From positions 62,001 to 126,000 of the forward strand of contig NZ_LBHV01000001.1 of assembly GCF_001005825.1 (NCBI RefSeq): a DNA stretch of 64,000 nt, written 5' to 3'. This stretch comes from Rhizobium sp. LC145 (GTDB lineage: Bacteria > Pseudomonadota > Alphaproteobacteria > Rhizobiales > Rhizobiaceae). Below, piece after piece: positions 25,594-35,971 of the stretch. Position 1 is the stretch's first letter. Each line of letters opens with the position of its first letter. The notes under the pieces were generated by a model. It saw only the letters and a list, made by a program, of their open reading frames with translations. It ran no database searches and was not told the DNA's origin. The position numbers and the translations under genes were made by a program.

Positions 25594-26226
25594 GTGCCGG
25601 AAACAACCAGTCTGCTTGCTTTTGCTTTGATTGCACTGGGCATGGTGCTGACACCCGGCCCGAACATGGTCTATCTGATTTCAAGGTCCATTTGCCAGGG
25701 CCGCACAGCGGGGCTGATATCCCTGGGCGGCGTTGCCCTTGGCTTCGTTTTCTACATGATGTGCGCCGCATTCGGGATTACCGCGATCGTCATGGCTGTT
25801 CCCTATGCCTATGATGCGCTGCGGTTCGCAGGTGCGCTTTACCTGCTTTATCTGGCATGGCAGGCGGTGAAGCCGGGTGGGAGGTCTCCCTTTCAGGTGA
25901 GGGATCTGCCGAAAGACAGCCCCGGTAAGCTTTTCCTGATGGGATTTCTAACCAATCTGCTCAATCCCAAGATAGCGGTCATGTATCTCTCGTTGCTGCC
26001 GCAATTCATAAGCCCGGATCATGGCAGCGTGCTGACCCAATCGCTGGTCCTCGGTTTGACGCAGATCTCCATAAGCGTCATCGTCAACACGATGATCGCG
26101 ATTGCGGCTGGAACGATTGCGGTCTTCCTCGCCAATCGCCCGACATGGCTCGTCATCCAACGATGGCTGATGGGGACGGTTTTGGCGGGCCTTGCCGTGC
26201 GAATGGCGACGGAAGCGCGTCGCTGA
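25594..26226 (+). CDS. LysE/RhtB family amino acid exporter
   Basis: A 210-residue inner-membrane protein with about six hydrophobic helices and the LysE family start LLAFALIALGMVLTPGPNMVYLISRS, followed by GRTAGLISLGGVALGF and GFLTNLLNPKIAVMYLSLLPQF. Such proteins export lysine, threonine, homoserine or other amino acids. The start is a GTG preceded by AGAGGGG. It stands alone between a repeat element and a gene-poor region. No regulator is adjacent, and the substrate is not predictable from the sequence. Confidence 0.92.
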   Translation: MPETTSLLAFALIALGMVLTPGPNMVYLISRSICQGRTAGLISLGGVALGFVFYMMCAAFGITAIVMAVPYAYDALRFAGALYLLYLAWQAVKPGGRSPFQVRDLPKDSPGKLFLMGFLTNLLNPKIAVMYLSLLPQFISPDHGSVLTQSLVLGLTQISISVIVNTMIAIAAGTIAVFLANRPTWLVIQRWLMGTVLAGLAVRMATEARR

Positions 26227-26380
26227 CAAGTCGCAGGGGCGGGGACGTTCCCCGATAAGCCGTTCAATTATATCAGCGACTTAAAGAAATTTTTGCCTCC
26301 CTTCATCCCCGTTCTCCGAACCTGTGCCTACAATCTCCCCGTTCCGTCACGGATACACCGGGAGGCGTCCCGGCGAGGCG

Positions 26381-26431
26381 GAACCGGCGCGGGTCATGAG
26401 GGCAAGACGCAAAACCTCATGATCCGGGTTC
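26381..26431. other. Long imperfect hairpin, possible structured RNA
   Basis: GAACC (26381-26385) and GGTTC (26427-26431) enclose CGGGTCATGAGG and CCTCATGATCCG, which pair around a 13-base loop, including a perfect eight-base core TCATGAGG/CCTCATGA (26394-26401 and 26415-26422). One G-U pair exists if transcribed on the plus strand. It is flanked by further complementary segments (CTCCC and GGGAG; TCTCCC and GGGAGA), as in a folded RNA. No match to a known RNA family is recognised. Confidence 0.35.
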
Positions 26432-26790
26432 GCGGAAAATGGTCTCCCTCCGGCGACACGGGGAGAGATGACGGGTTTCGGACCGGCCCATCATCTCTTG
26501 ATGCCCGAAAAAGCGCGCCGGGCGTGCCTGTGCGGCACACATGGTGGCGACAGTGAATGGGTGGCGAGAGGGTTCGGCCTAAAAACGGCAAGTTCTTCGC
26601 CTTAATGTCCCTTGCGCGGCCACGGCAGAGAGATCGAAGTCGCGGGCATAAACCGCCGAACGGGGCGCTGAGAGGTGTCACCTAAACTAAAACTTACGAG
26701 GCAGCTTTCAGCTCCCCGTCCGATCCTAATCCAAACCACGACGGCATGCCGGGCGTGGCCAGGGCGTATGAGAAGGCGAAACGCCTCCTC

Positions 26791-26923
26791 CGTCATCCCT
26801 GTTCTCGGACTTGATCCGAGGATCAGTCACAGGGATCCAGCAGCGCCGCGTCCGCGGCGCGGAAGAGTCTTTTCACGCGAAGGACTTCGCGTGGCTGGAT
26901 CCCGGCTCAGGGCCGGGATGACG
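26791..26923. repeat. Palindromic mosaic repeat (RIME/MITE-like), 133 bp
   Basis: The element begins CGTCATCCC and ends GGGATGACG, a perfect terminal inverted repeat. Inside are TCTCGGACTTGATCCGAGGA, a CCGCG-rich palindrome near 26846-26863, GCGAAGGACTTCGC at about 26877-26891 and CTGGATCCCGG facing CAGGGATCCAG. This is the composition of widespread short palindromic elements in rhizobial genomes. A piece of the same family lies inside mazG. Confidence 0.8.
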
Positions 26924-26983
26924 AAGAGACCGTGGAGCCAAGGGAGGAATCCGCGCTTGGAAGGAGCAGTCCTGGAGAATGCG

Positions 26984-27427
26984 CTATTCGTTGATATCCG
27001 GCTCGACAAGCTTCGCCAGGTTTCGCAGCGATTCCTGCCAGCCGAGATAGCAGGCTTCGGCGGGAATGAGGTCGGGCACGCCGGCCTGCGTGATATCGAT
27101 CTCGGTTCCGACCGAAACCTTCTTCAGGATGACGGTTACCTGCATTTCGCCCGGCAGGTTGGGATCGTCGAACCTGTCCGTATAGCGCACCCGCTCGCCC
27201 GGTACGAGTTCCAGGTATTCGCCACCGAACGAGTGGCTATTGCCGGTCGTGAAATTGCGGAAGGACATTTTGAACTTGCCGCCTTCCGTTCCCTCGAACT
27301 GGTGAACGGTGCAGGTGAAGCCGTTCGGCGGAAGCCATTTGGCAAGTGCGTCAGCCTCGATGAAGGCGCGATAGACCTTTTCCGGGCTGGTTGCGAGGAC
27401 GCGATGCAGACGAATAGTGCTTGGCAT
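26984..27427 (-). CDS. SRPBCC / AHSA1-like domain protein
   Basis: A 147-residue single-domain protein of the START/AHSA1 group: it begins STIRLHRVLATSPEKVYRAFIEADALAKWLPPNGF, with GGEYLELVPGERVRYTDRFDDP in the middle and the closing GWQESLRNLAKLVEP typical of these proteins. The fold makes a hydrophobic cavity for small ligands; functions vary and none is indicated here. The ATG is at 27425-27427. The gene is isolated, with a repeat-rich region on one side and a 45-residue membrane peptide gene on the other. Confidence 0.88.
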   Translation of the reverse strand: MPSTIRLHRVLATSPEKVYRAFIEADALAKWLPPNGFTCTVHQFEGTEGGKFKMSFRNFTTGNSHSFGGEYLELVPGERVRYTDRFDDPNLPGEMQVTVILKKVSVGTEIDITQAGVPDLIPAEACYLGWQESLRNLAKLVEPDINE

Positions 27428-27520
27428 GGTCGTGATCCTTCTGAATTGATGGAGCGTACGACACTAGGACGAACCGAAGTTCGCCGATCCGACAGGGCCG
27501 GAAAAAATTTCAGGTGCGCC

Positions 27521-27658
27521 CTAGCCGAAAAACCAGGAGATCCCGCCGCCGATGACGACGAAGACGACGATCAGGCCGACGATACGGCCGGTGCCGGCGA
27601 TCGAATCCGTGTCGAAGAACTTGTTCCAGAGCGAACTACCGTTCGATTGCTCATCCAT
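27521..27658 (-). CDS. Small single-span membrane peptide (45 aa)
   Basis: A 46-codon frame from the ATG at 27656-27658 to the TAG at 27521-27523. The product begins MDEQSNGSSLWNKFFDTDS, then has one hydrophobic segment of about 19 residues (IVGLIVVFVVIGGGISWFF) and ends. A good GAAAGGATGG ribosome binding site lies just upstream. A soluble polar N terminus with a C-terminal membrane anchor is typical of real bacterial small membrane proteins. It is unrelated to its neighbours by motif. Function unknown; the coding call rests on the binding site and composition. Confidence 0.7.
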   Translation of the reverse strand: MDEQSNGSSLWNKFFDTDSIAGTGRIVGLIVVFVVIGGGISWFFG

Positions 27659-27700
27659 CGGGCCATCCTTTCTTTTTTATCTTCTGACGGTGCCGCACTC

Positions 27701-27812
27701 ACCCTCCCCTTGAGGGGGAGGGTCGGCACGCAGTGCCGGGGTGGGGTGAACAGAACCGGACATCACCCCCACCCATTGCTACGCGATGACCTCCCCCCTC
27801 AAGGGGGAGGTG
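27701..27812. repeat. Palindromic repeat downstream of gcvP
   Basis: CCCTCCCC TTGA GGGGGAGGG at 27702-27723, GGCAC/GTGCC at 27725-27737, GTGGGGTG facing CACCCCCAC (27741 to about 27772) and ACCTCCCCCCTCAAGGGGGAGGT at 27790-27812 form a symmetric element whose two ends carry related palindromes. It lies between the gcvP stop and the small membrane peptide gene and could also serve as the gcvP transcription terminator. Confidence 0.75.
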
Positions 27813-27823
27813 GGAGAAGGTTA

Positions 27824-30684
<2,861 letters not shown>

Positions 30685-30688
<4 letters not shown>

Positions 30689-31047
30689 CCGATCAGTTCC
30701 TTGTAGGCGGATTCATCAAGCAAAGCATCGGCATCGCTGACGTTCTTCAGCTTGAGCTTGAAGAACCAGGCAGCACCCTGCGGGTCCGAATTGACAAGCG
30801 ACGGATCGTCGACGATCGCCTGATTGATCTCGGTGACTTCGCCATCCAGCGGACAATAGACGTCGGAAGCAGCCTTCACGCTCTCGACGGTCGCGGCATT
30901 GCCGTCCTTGGTAAGCTCCGCGCCCACTTCCGGCAGCTCCACGAAGACGAGGTCGCCGAGCTGTTCGGCGGCGTGGCTCGTGATGCCGACGGTGGCGATA
31001 TCGCCCTCGAGCTTCAGCCATTCGTGTTCGGCGGTGAATTTCAGCAT
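30685..31047 (-). CDS. gcvH: Glycine cleavage system H protein
   Basis: A 120-residue lipoyl carrier protein. It begins [16 protein letters not shown] and carries the lipoylation lysine in [19 protein letters not shown]. The lipoyl group is made by LipB and LipA, both encoded in this window. The start at 31047 follows GGAGAGAGAACC; a much longer upstream frame is out of family and rejected. It lies 22 bases after gcvT and overlaps gcvP by four bases. Confidence 0.98.
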
Positions 31048-31069
31048 GGTTCTCTCTCCGGAGCTTTTT

Positions 31070-32218
31070 TCAGCGTTTGTAGGTTGGGGTAATGAAGGGA
31101 AGAGCCGCGACGGCGACAGGCAGATATCTGCCGCGCACCTCGGCGAAAACCTGGGTGCCGGCTTCAGCGAAATCGGTCGGCACGTAGCCCATGGCGACCG
31201 GGCCTTCGACCGAGGGGCCGAATGTGCCGGACGTGACTTCGCCGATCTCCCGGCGGCCTTCCGCATCGGCGTAAAGCTTGGCATGCGACCGGACCGGTGC
31301 CTTGCCCTCGGGCTTCAGCCCTACACGGCGGCGCGAGGTGCCGTTCGTGAGTTCATCCAGAATACGGCCCGCTCCCGGGAAACCGCCGGAGCGAGCACCG
31401 CCGTTGCGGCGGGCCTTCTGGATCGCCCATTCGAGCGCAGCTTCGATCGGAGAGGTATCGGTGTCGATATCGTTGCCATAGAGACAAAGGCCGGCCTCGA
31501 GGCGCAGCGAGTCACGCGCGCCGAGCCCGATCGGCATGCAGTGCGGGTCTTCGAGCAGAGCCTTGGCGATCTGTTCGGCGCTTTCGGCGGGAACTGAGAT
31601 CTCGAAACCGTCTTCTCCGGAATATCCGGAGCGGGAGATGATGCAGGGAACATCGTGAAGGCTGGCGTCGCAGACATCCATGAATTTCATGTCGGTGACA
31701 TCCGGCCAGAATTCGGCGAGCACTGCTTCTGCGCGCGGTCCCTGGAGGGCAAGAAGCGCGCGATCCTCGAGCGGCGTCACGTCGCAGCCGGAAAGATGCG
31801 CCTTCATGTGCGCAATATCGGCTTCCTTGCAAGCGGCGTTGACGACGACGAGCAGATGGTCGCCGCGATTGGTAATCATCAGATCGTCGAGAATGCCGCC
31901 GTTCTCATCGGTGAAGAAACCGTAGCGCTGACGGCCTTCCTTGAGGCCGAGGATATCGACCGGAACGAGGCTTTCGAGGGCGAGCGCGGCATCCTCATAG
32001 GCGCCGGATCTCGCTTTGACGATCACCTGACCCATGTGGGAGACGTCGAACAGGCCGGAGGCGGCGCGGGTTTGAAGGTGCTCCTTCAGCACGCCTGCCG
32101 GATATTGCACCGGCATGTCATAGCCTGCGAACGGCACCATTTTCGCACCGAGCGAAACATGCAGCGCGTGCAGCGGCGTTTTCTTGAGAGCGGTATGATC
32201 GCTGGTCTTGTCGTCCAA
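31070..32218 (-). CDS. gcvT: Aminomethyltransferase (glycine cleavage T protein)
   Basis: A 382-residue tetrahydrofolate-dependent enzyme. It has the family blocks [21 protein letters not shown] near the N terminus, [22 protein letters not shown] with the folate-site residues, and [20 protein letters not shown]. It transfers methylene from aminomethyl-GcvH to tetrahydrofolate and releases ammonia. It is the first gene of gcvTHP, about 80 bases downstream of the riboswitch. Length and motifs are standard. Confidence 0.98.
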   Translation of the reverse strand: MDDKTSDHTALKKTPLHALHVSLGAKMVPFAGYDMPVQYPAGVLKEHLQTRAASGLFDVSHMGQVIVKARSGAYEDAALALESLVPVDILGLKEGRQRYGFFTDENGGILDDLMITNRGDHLLVVVNAACKEADIAHMKAHLSGCDVTPLEDRALLALQGPRAEAVLAEFWPDVTDMKFMDVCDASLHDVPCIISRSGYSGEDGFEISVPAESAEQIAKALLEDPHCMPIGLGARDSLRLEAGLCLYGNDIDTDTSPIEAALEWAIQKARRNGGARSGGFPGAGRILDELTNGTSRRRVGLKPEGKAPVRSHAKLYADAEGRREIGEVTSGTFGPSVEGPVAMGYVPTDFAEAGTQVFAEVRGRYLPVAVAALPFITPTYKR

Positions 32219-32296
32219 GGGACGCCTCCAGGTTTGGCGCCCAATATCGAACGGCGCGCCGGCTCAGTTTCAGGCGCGGTGAAGCGCCGGTTTCGA

Positions 32297-32460
32297 GCCC
32301 CCTCTGTCCTTTTCGCCTGAGATTGTTATCCCTTCGGCGAGCCTTCCTTGCGGAGGCTTCTCTCCAGAGTCCTGTCGGTTGCCTGCTGGTCCTTTTGCCT
32401 GAGAGTTTCCGGGGCGGTTGCTCCTTCGGCACCGCATCGAAGCGGCTTCTCCCAGCGGGC
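32297..32460 (-). promoter_or_regulatory. Tandem glycine riboswitch
   Basis: On the minus strand, upstream of gcvT, two aptamers appear in succession. The first reads from GCTGGGAGAAGCC through GCCGAAGGAGCAA to CTCTCAGGCAAAAGGACC; the second from CTGGAGAGAAGCC through GCCGAAGGGATAAC to TCTCAGGCGAAAAGGACAGAGGGG. The GCCGAAGGnG and CTCAGGCnAAAGGAC cores are the conserved glycine-binding elements, and the two are joined by a short linker as in cooperative glycine riboswitches. It should raise gcvTHP expression when glycine is abundant. Confidence 0.95.
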
Positions 32461-32468
32461 TGGCCGTC

Positions 32469-32496
32469 ATTATCGGCGAGGGTATCCGCTTGGCAA
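32469..32496 (-). promoter_or_regulatory. Putative promoter of the gcvTHP riboswitch transcript
   Basis: On the minus strand TTGCCA (32496-32491) is followed after 16 bases by GATAAT (32474-32469). A start a few bases later would fall at the first nucleotide of the first glycine aptamer, which supports the assignment. Confidence 0.5.
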
Positions 32497-32626
32497 GAGC
32501 CAAATGTCGCTGTCAGCAAGATTTTCGTCGCGTCACTTCAATGCATGGGAAGAGAGGACGCGACAATTCATCTTTTGCTCTTGCCCCGGAACTGCGATAT
32601 CGGAGCATGGTCAAACAGGTGAGGGC

Positions 32627-33001
32627 ATGACGGGTGGAATGAAGACAGCGGCGAAGCTTTTGCGCATCCTCTGCGCAGCGGTGCTGCTGTCGCTCGGATT
32701 TGCCCATCAGCCGGTCATCGCCGCCGCGCCGCTTGCTTCCTTTGACGAGGCCGATCGGCTGCCGGACGGCACTTTCGCGGAAATCTGCACCGAAGGCGGC
32801 CACGACAAGCTTCCGGCGGCAAGGCCTGTCTGCGAGGTCTGCCTGCTCACCGGCTCGATCATCTTGCCGCAGCCGAGCGACGAAGCCTGGCTTACGAGGA
32901 GCCAGGCGTTCCTTTTCAGCCCGCTGACGGGCGAGGCGCAGGTCCTTGGGCGAAGGCCGCTGCTGCGGCCGAAATCCCGCGCGCCACCGCCGGCAGCCTG
33001 A
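32627..33001 (+). CDS. Small secreted or membrane-anchored Cys-containing protein next to copper genes
   Basis: A 124-residue protein starting MTGGMKTAAKLLRILCAAV with an N-terminal hydrophobic segment (about 10-34, ending in AAAP) that looks like a signal peptide or anchor. Behind it, three cysteines appear: Cys54 and a CEVC pair at 69-72. The C terminus is proline/arginine-rich. It precedes the YcnI-PCuAC gene on the same strand by 75 bases, so a role in periplasmic metal handling is plausible; the CxxC and the position recall DUF2946-type proteins, but I am not certain of the family. The ATG at 32627 follows GAGGGC. Confidence 0.65.
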   Translation: MTGGMKTAAKLLRILCAAVLLSLGFAHQPVIAAAPLASFDEADRLPDGTFAEICTEGGHDKLPAARPVCEVCLLTGSIILPQPSDEAWLTRSQAFLFSPLTGEAQVLGRRPLLRPKSRAPPPAA

Positions 33002-33076
33002 TCGCTTTTACCCGAATGCATCAAATCATTCCCGGATCGATGGCCGAGATGCGCCATTGCCGGAAAAGGACATCCG

Positions 33077-34066
33077 ATGAAGACCATCAACATGATCGCC
33101 CTGACGGGCATTTTCGCCGCCGCCGGCATTGCCGAGGCTCAGGCGCACGCAACCTTCACCCAGTCATCCGCGACCGAGGAAAGCTATGTCGTAGCGGCGC
33201 TGCAGGTGCCGCACGGCTGCGACGGCAAGGCGACGACCGAGGTGCAGATCAAGCTGCCGGAAGGTTTCGTTCTCGCCAAGCCGCAGCCGAAGCCCGGCTG
33301 GGAACTGGAGATCATCTCCGGCGACTACGCGAAGGCCTATGACGACCATGGTGACAAGGTGACGTCCGGTCCGGTGGAAATCCGCTGGAAGAACGGCGAC
33401 CTGCCGGATGCCTACTACGATACCTTCGTCGTTCGCGGCAAAATCTCGGGCGTTGCGGTCGGCACCGCGCTTGCCTTCCCGACGGTTCAGCTCTGCGGAA
33501 CGGATGGCCGGGTCGCATGGGATGAGGTTGCCGCAGCAGGGATCAATCCGCATTCGCTGAAAAGCCCGGCGCCGGTGATCGAAGTCGCGGCAAAGGCGGA
33601 AGAGGGGCACGGCGAACATGCCGGCCACGGAGATCACGCCGCGGCTCCCCCGGCTCATGGGGAGGCGGTGAAAATCGGAAACCTCGAAGTGACGGGCGCC
33701 TTCACCAAGGCGATGCTGCCCGGCCAGCCGGTCGGCGGCGGCTATTTCACCGTGAAGAACAACGGAGGCGAGGATGACGTGCTGGTCTCCGCATCCTCTT
33801 CCATCGCTGGCGCCGTCGAGCTGCACGAGATGGAAATGCAGGGGCAGGTGATGAAGATGCGCAAGCTGGAAACGGGCATTCCCGTTCCGGCCGGCAAGAC
33901 GGTGGAGCTCACCCCTGGCGGCCTGCACTTGATGTTCATGAAGGTGAAGGAGCCGTTCAAGCAGGGCGCGAGCGTGCCGGTGACGCTGACATTCGAAAAG
34001 GCCGGCAGCGTCGACCTCGTGTTGCCGGTGGAAGCGGCCGGACCCGGCGGGCACCAGCATAACTGA
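33077..34066 (+). CDS. YcnI (DUF1775)-PCuAC fusion, periplasmic copper-binding protein
   Basis: A 329-residue exported protein. A signal peptide (1-23, ending AQA) leaves His24 as the likely mature N terminus, as required for YcnI copper binding, with the tryptophan W75 in PKPGWELEI. Residues 24 to about 165 form DUF1775. A His-rich linker (about 175-194, GHGEHAGHGDH) leads to a PCuAC/DUF461 domain (about 200-320) whose copper motif is intact: His250, Met261, His284 and Met286. PCuAC proteins deliver Cu(I) to cytochrome oxidase. The two domains are often separate neighbouring genes; here they are one protein. A clear terminator follows. Confidence 0.92.
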   Translation: MKTINMIALTGIFAAAGIAEAQAHATFTQSSATEESYVVAALQVPHGCDGKATTEVQIKLPEGFVLAKPQPKPGWELEIISGDYAKAYDDHGDKVTSGPVEIRWKNGDLPDAYYDTFVVRGKISGVAVGTALAFPTVQLCGTDGRVAWDEVAAAGINPHSLKSPAPVIEVAAKAEEGHGEHAGHGDHAAAPPAHGEAVKIGNLEVTGAFTKAMLPGQPVGGGYFTVKNNGGEDDVLVSASSSIAGAVELHEMEMQGQVMKMRKLETGIPVPAGKTVELTPGGLHLMFMKVKEPFKQGASVPVTLTFEKAGSVDLVLPVEAAGPGGHQHN

Positions 34067-34074
34067 TCGGAACA

Positions 34075-34098
34075 GGGCCGCTCGATCGCGGCCCTTTT
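34075..34098 (+). terminator. Terminator after the YcnI-PCuAC gene
   Basis: GGGCCGC (34075-34081) and GCGGCCC (34088-34094) form a seven-base stem around TCGATC, followed by TTTTC. It lies nine bases after the stop codon. Confidence 0.8.
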
Positions 34099-34123
34099 CA
34101 TATTCAGCCCAAGAGCGTGTTGT

Positions 34124-34540
34124 TTAACGCAACAGCTTGAGGCTGCCGGTCAGCGACTTCACCCATTTCGCCGGACCGGCGATGCCGAGGCCGTCTATGG
34201 TTTCCTGCGTCAGGTCGCGATCCGGGAACGCGGCCTCGTATTCCCTATAGTCGTGAAGCGAACGGGCGAAAGCCGGAAAGGCGACCACCGATTGCCGCTC
34301 GGCGTGGTCGATCGCCTTCAGCATGATCGAGCGGATCGTATCCGTATCGGCCTGGAGGATGGGAACGGGGCGGTTCGAGCTGATATCGATGGCGCGGCCA
34401 TCGCGATCCGCCAGCTGCCGGGCGGCGAGAAGCGGCAGCTTCGCCCCGAGGCCGATGGAGACGGCGCCGACCGTGTTTGCGAGGAAGCCGAGGGAAAGGG
34501 CAGGGTTCACGATAATCGCGAGGCGGATGTCGTCGTTCAT
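34124..34540 (-). CDS. DUF2000 family protein
   Basis: A 138-residue protein of the DUF2000 family, starting MNDDIRLAIIVNPALSLGFLANTVG and with conserved ADRDGRAIDISSNRPVPIL. Structures of this family resemble peptidyl-tRNA-hydrolase-like folds; the function is not defined. It is divergent from the Lrp-type regulator gene 137 bases away, and that pairing recurs in proteobacteria, suggesting that the regulator controls it. A palindrome in the shared gap supports this. Confidence 0.85.
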   Translation of the reverse strand: MNDDIRLAIIVNPALSLGFLANTVGAVSIGLGAKLPLLAARQLADRDGRAIDISSNRPVPILQADTDTIRSIMLKAIDHAERQSVVAFPAFARSLHDYREYEAAFPDRDLTQETIDGLGIAGPAKWVKSLTGSLKLLR

Positions 34541-34630
34541 GGCAATCTGGATATCTTCCGTGAGGGTTGGACCGCGAAATTACAGCCGATCTCCGGGGCG
34601 ATCCTGCCTTTTGATTTTCCCTTTGCCTCA

Positions 34631-34654
34631 ATTTTGGTAGCTTCTACCGAAAAT
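34631..34654. promoter_or_regulatory. Palindromic operator between DUF2000 and Lrp-type genes
   Basis: ATTTTGGTAG (34631-34640) faces CTACCGAAAAT (34644-34654) with only one offset base. The AT-flanked dyad, 24 bases before the regulator start, is the form of Lrp/AsnC-family sites and is the likely autoregulatory target. Confidence 0.6.
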
Positions 34655-34677
34655 CACGGCACTTGAGGTGAAGAATT

Positions 34678-35160
34678 GTGGAAAATGAGCTTGAGCCGGT
34701 AGACCTGCGAATCCTCGAAGCCCTGCAGGAGGACGGCCGCCTGACCAACCAGGCGCTTTCGGAAAGGGTCGGCCTTTCGACCTCGCCGAGCTGGAGACGG
34801 GTGCGCCAGCTTGAGGAAAACGGCGTGATACAGGGCTATCGCGCCGTGCTCGACCGGCGCGCGGTAGGGCTCGGCGTGCTGGCCTTCATCCGCGTGAAGA
34901 TCGACAGCCACAGCGCCGAGGAGGCAGAATCCTTCGCGGCGGAGGTCATCGGTCTGGAAGAGGTGGTGGCCTGCTACAGTATCGCGGGGGACGCGGATTT
35001 CCTGCTGCAGGTAGTGGCGCCCGACCTCGACCACTATGCGGATTTCGCGATGTCGACGCTGCGTCGGCTTCCGCGCATCAAGGAAATGCAGACGACCTTC
35101 GTTCTCAAGGAGATCAAGCGGTTCGACGGGCTGCCGCTTCGTTTCGCCGGCGAGCGATAG
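34678..35160 (+). CDS. Lrp/AsnC family transcriptional regulator
   Basis: A 160-residue regulator. The N-terminal helix-turn-helix is in DLRILEALQEDGRLTNQALSERVGLSTSPSWRRVRQLEENGVI, and the C-terminal RAM domain includes VVACYSIAGDADFLLQVVAPD and LRRLPRIKEMQTTFVLKEIK. It likely senses an amino acid. The start is a GTG eight bases after GAGGTGAAG. It is divergent from the DUF2000 gene with a dyad between them. The target amino acid is not deducible. Confidence 0.92.
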   Translation: MENELEPVDLRILEALQEDGRLTNQALSERVGLSTSPSWRRVRQLEENGVIQGYRAVLDRRAVGLGVLAFIRVKIDSHSAEEAESFAAEVIGLEEVVACYSIAGDADFLLQVVAPDLDHYADFAMSTLRRLPRIKEMQTTFVLKEIKRFDGLPLRFAGER

Positions 35161-35166
35161 CGGGGT

Positions 35167-35442
35167 TCAGAAATCCAGCTCGCGATAGGCGGCTTCGGCC
35201 TGGCGCAATGTCGTCTGCTGCTGCGGCTGGCGGCCGGAACTCAGGACGTCGATGGAGACAGCGGCCGGAGGAACGAGGCCGGGGGCTGCGGGGTCGCTGA
35301 CGTTTTCGGCCCGGCGTATGTTGCGATCGGCATCGGCCTTGGTGTCGGCAACCTGATCCTTCACCGACACGCGCCGGGCATGCCGCAGCGTTTCCGCCGC
35401 ATAGGCAGCCGTATTGGCCGAAACACTCACCACCAGCGTCAT
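35167..35442 (-). CDS. Hypothetical protein (91 aa)
   Basis: A 91-residue, alanine-rich, mostly hydrophilic protein beginning MTLVVSVSANTAAYAAETLRH and ending QAEAAYRELDF. The ATG at 35442 is chosen because GGAGAGAGGG lies just upstream; an in-frame TTG/ATG extension to 35514 is less likely. It is convergent with the Lrp-type gene. It has no signal peptide or recognisable motif; the QPQQQTTLRQAE segment may be a short helix. Confidence 0.6.
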   Translation of the reverse strand: MTLVVSVSANTAAYAAETLRHARRVSVKDQVADTKADADRNIRRAENVSDPAAPGLVPPAAVSIDVLSSGRQPQQQTTLRQAEAAYRELDF

Positions 35443-35557
35443 AGTAACCCTCTCTCCATTCGGGAGAAGGTAAGCCGCCGCGGTTTGTTCACCGCTTAAC
35501 CGAAAAGCCGGCATTTTACCGATTTCACCTTTTTTCTTTTTGGCTTACATGGGTTCC

Positions 35558-35935
35558 ATGAACCACATTCTGCTCGTTGCCCTCGGCGGGGCCATCGGTT
35601 CCGTCTGCCGCTATCTCGTCGGCCTCTGGACGCTCCGGCACCTGGGAGCGGCATTTCCGTGGGGGACGCTCGCCGTCAATGTGATCGGCTCCTTCATGAT
35701 CGGCCTCCTGGCGGAAATCATCGTGCGCAGGTTCAGTGCCTCGCCGGAAATGCGGCTTCTGCTGATCACCGGTTTCCTCGGCGGGTTCACGACGTTTTCG
35801 GCCTTCTCGCTGGACATTGTGGCGCTCTTCGAGCGGGGCGCGATGCTGGTCGGTGCGGCCTATATCGGCGCGAGCATCGTCGTTTCGCTGGGCGCCGTCT
35901 TCGCCGGACTGGCGCTCGGGCGGGTAATGTTCTAA
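35558..35935 (+). CDS. crcB: Fluoride exporter CrcB/Fluc
   Basis: A 125-residue four-helix membrane protein. It has the Fluc signature GGAIGSVCRYLVG at the N terminus, WGTLAVNVIGSFMIGLL (with the conserved Asn of the pore) and GFLGGFTTFSAFSLD with the TFS region. It forms dual-topology dimers that export fluoride. Starts at 35549 or a TTG at 35540 would add three or six residues; none has a good binding site, so 35558 is a convention-based choice. No fluoride riboswitch is seen upstream. Confidence 0.93.
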   Translation: MNHILLVALGGAIGSVCRYLVGLWTLRHLGAAFPWGTLAVNVIGSFMIGLLAEIIVRRFSASPEMRLLLITGFLGGFTTFSAFSLDIVALFERGAMLVGAAYIGASIVVSLGAVFAGLALGRVMF

Positions 35936-35971
35936 GGACCCACGAACCTTTTAAATAACGAAAGAGCTTTG

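Larger units (their letters stand above)
26227..26983. other. Gene-poor 757-base stretch with hairpins and a repeat element
   Basis: No credible coding frame is seen. The stretch holds, in order, a short CGGGGA/TCCCCG hairpin just after the LysE stop, an AT-rich patch near 26260-26300, a zone rich in inverted repeats (26330-26490, including the long hairpin listed separately and CTCCC/GGGAG pairs), a GTGCC/GGCAC hairpin near 26525, and the palindromic element at 26791-26923. Confidence 0.6.

Noticed and set aside
32118..32519. Minus-strand frame over the glycine riboswitch
   Set aside because: The sequence is fully explained by the two aptamers and the gcvT leader; the frame is incidental.
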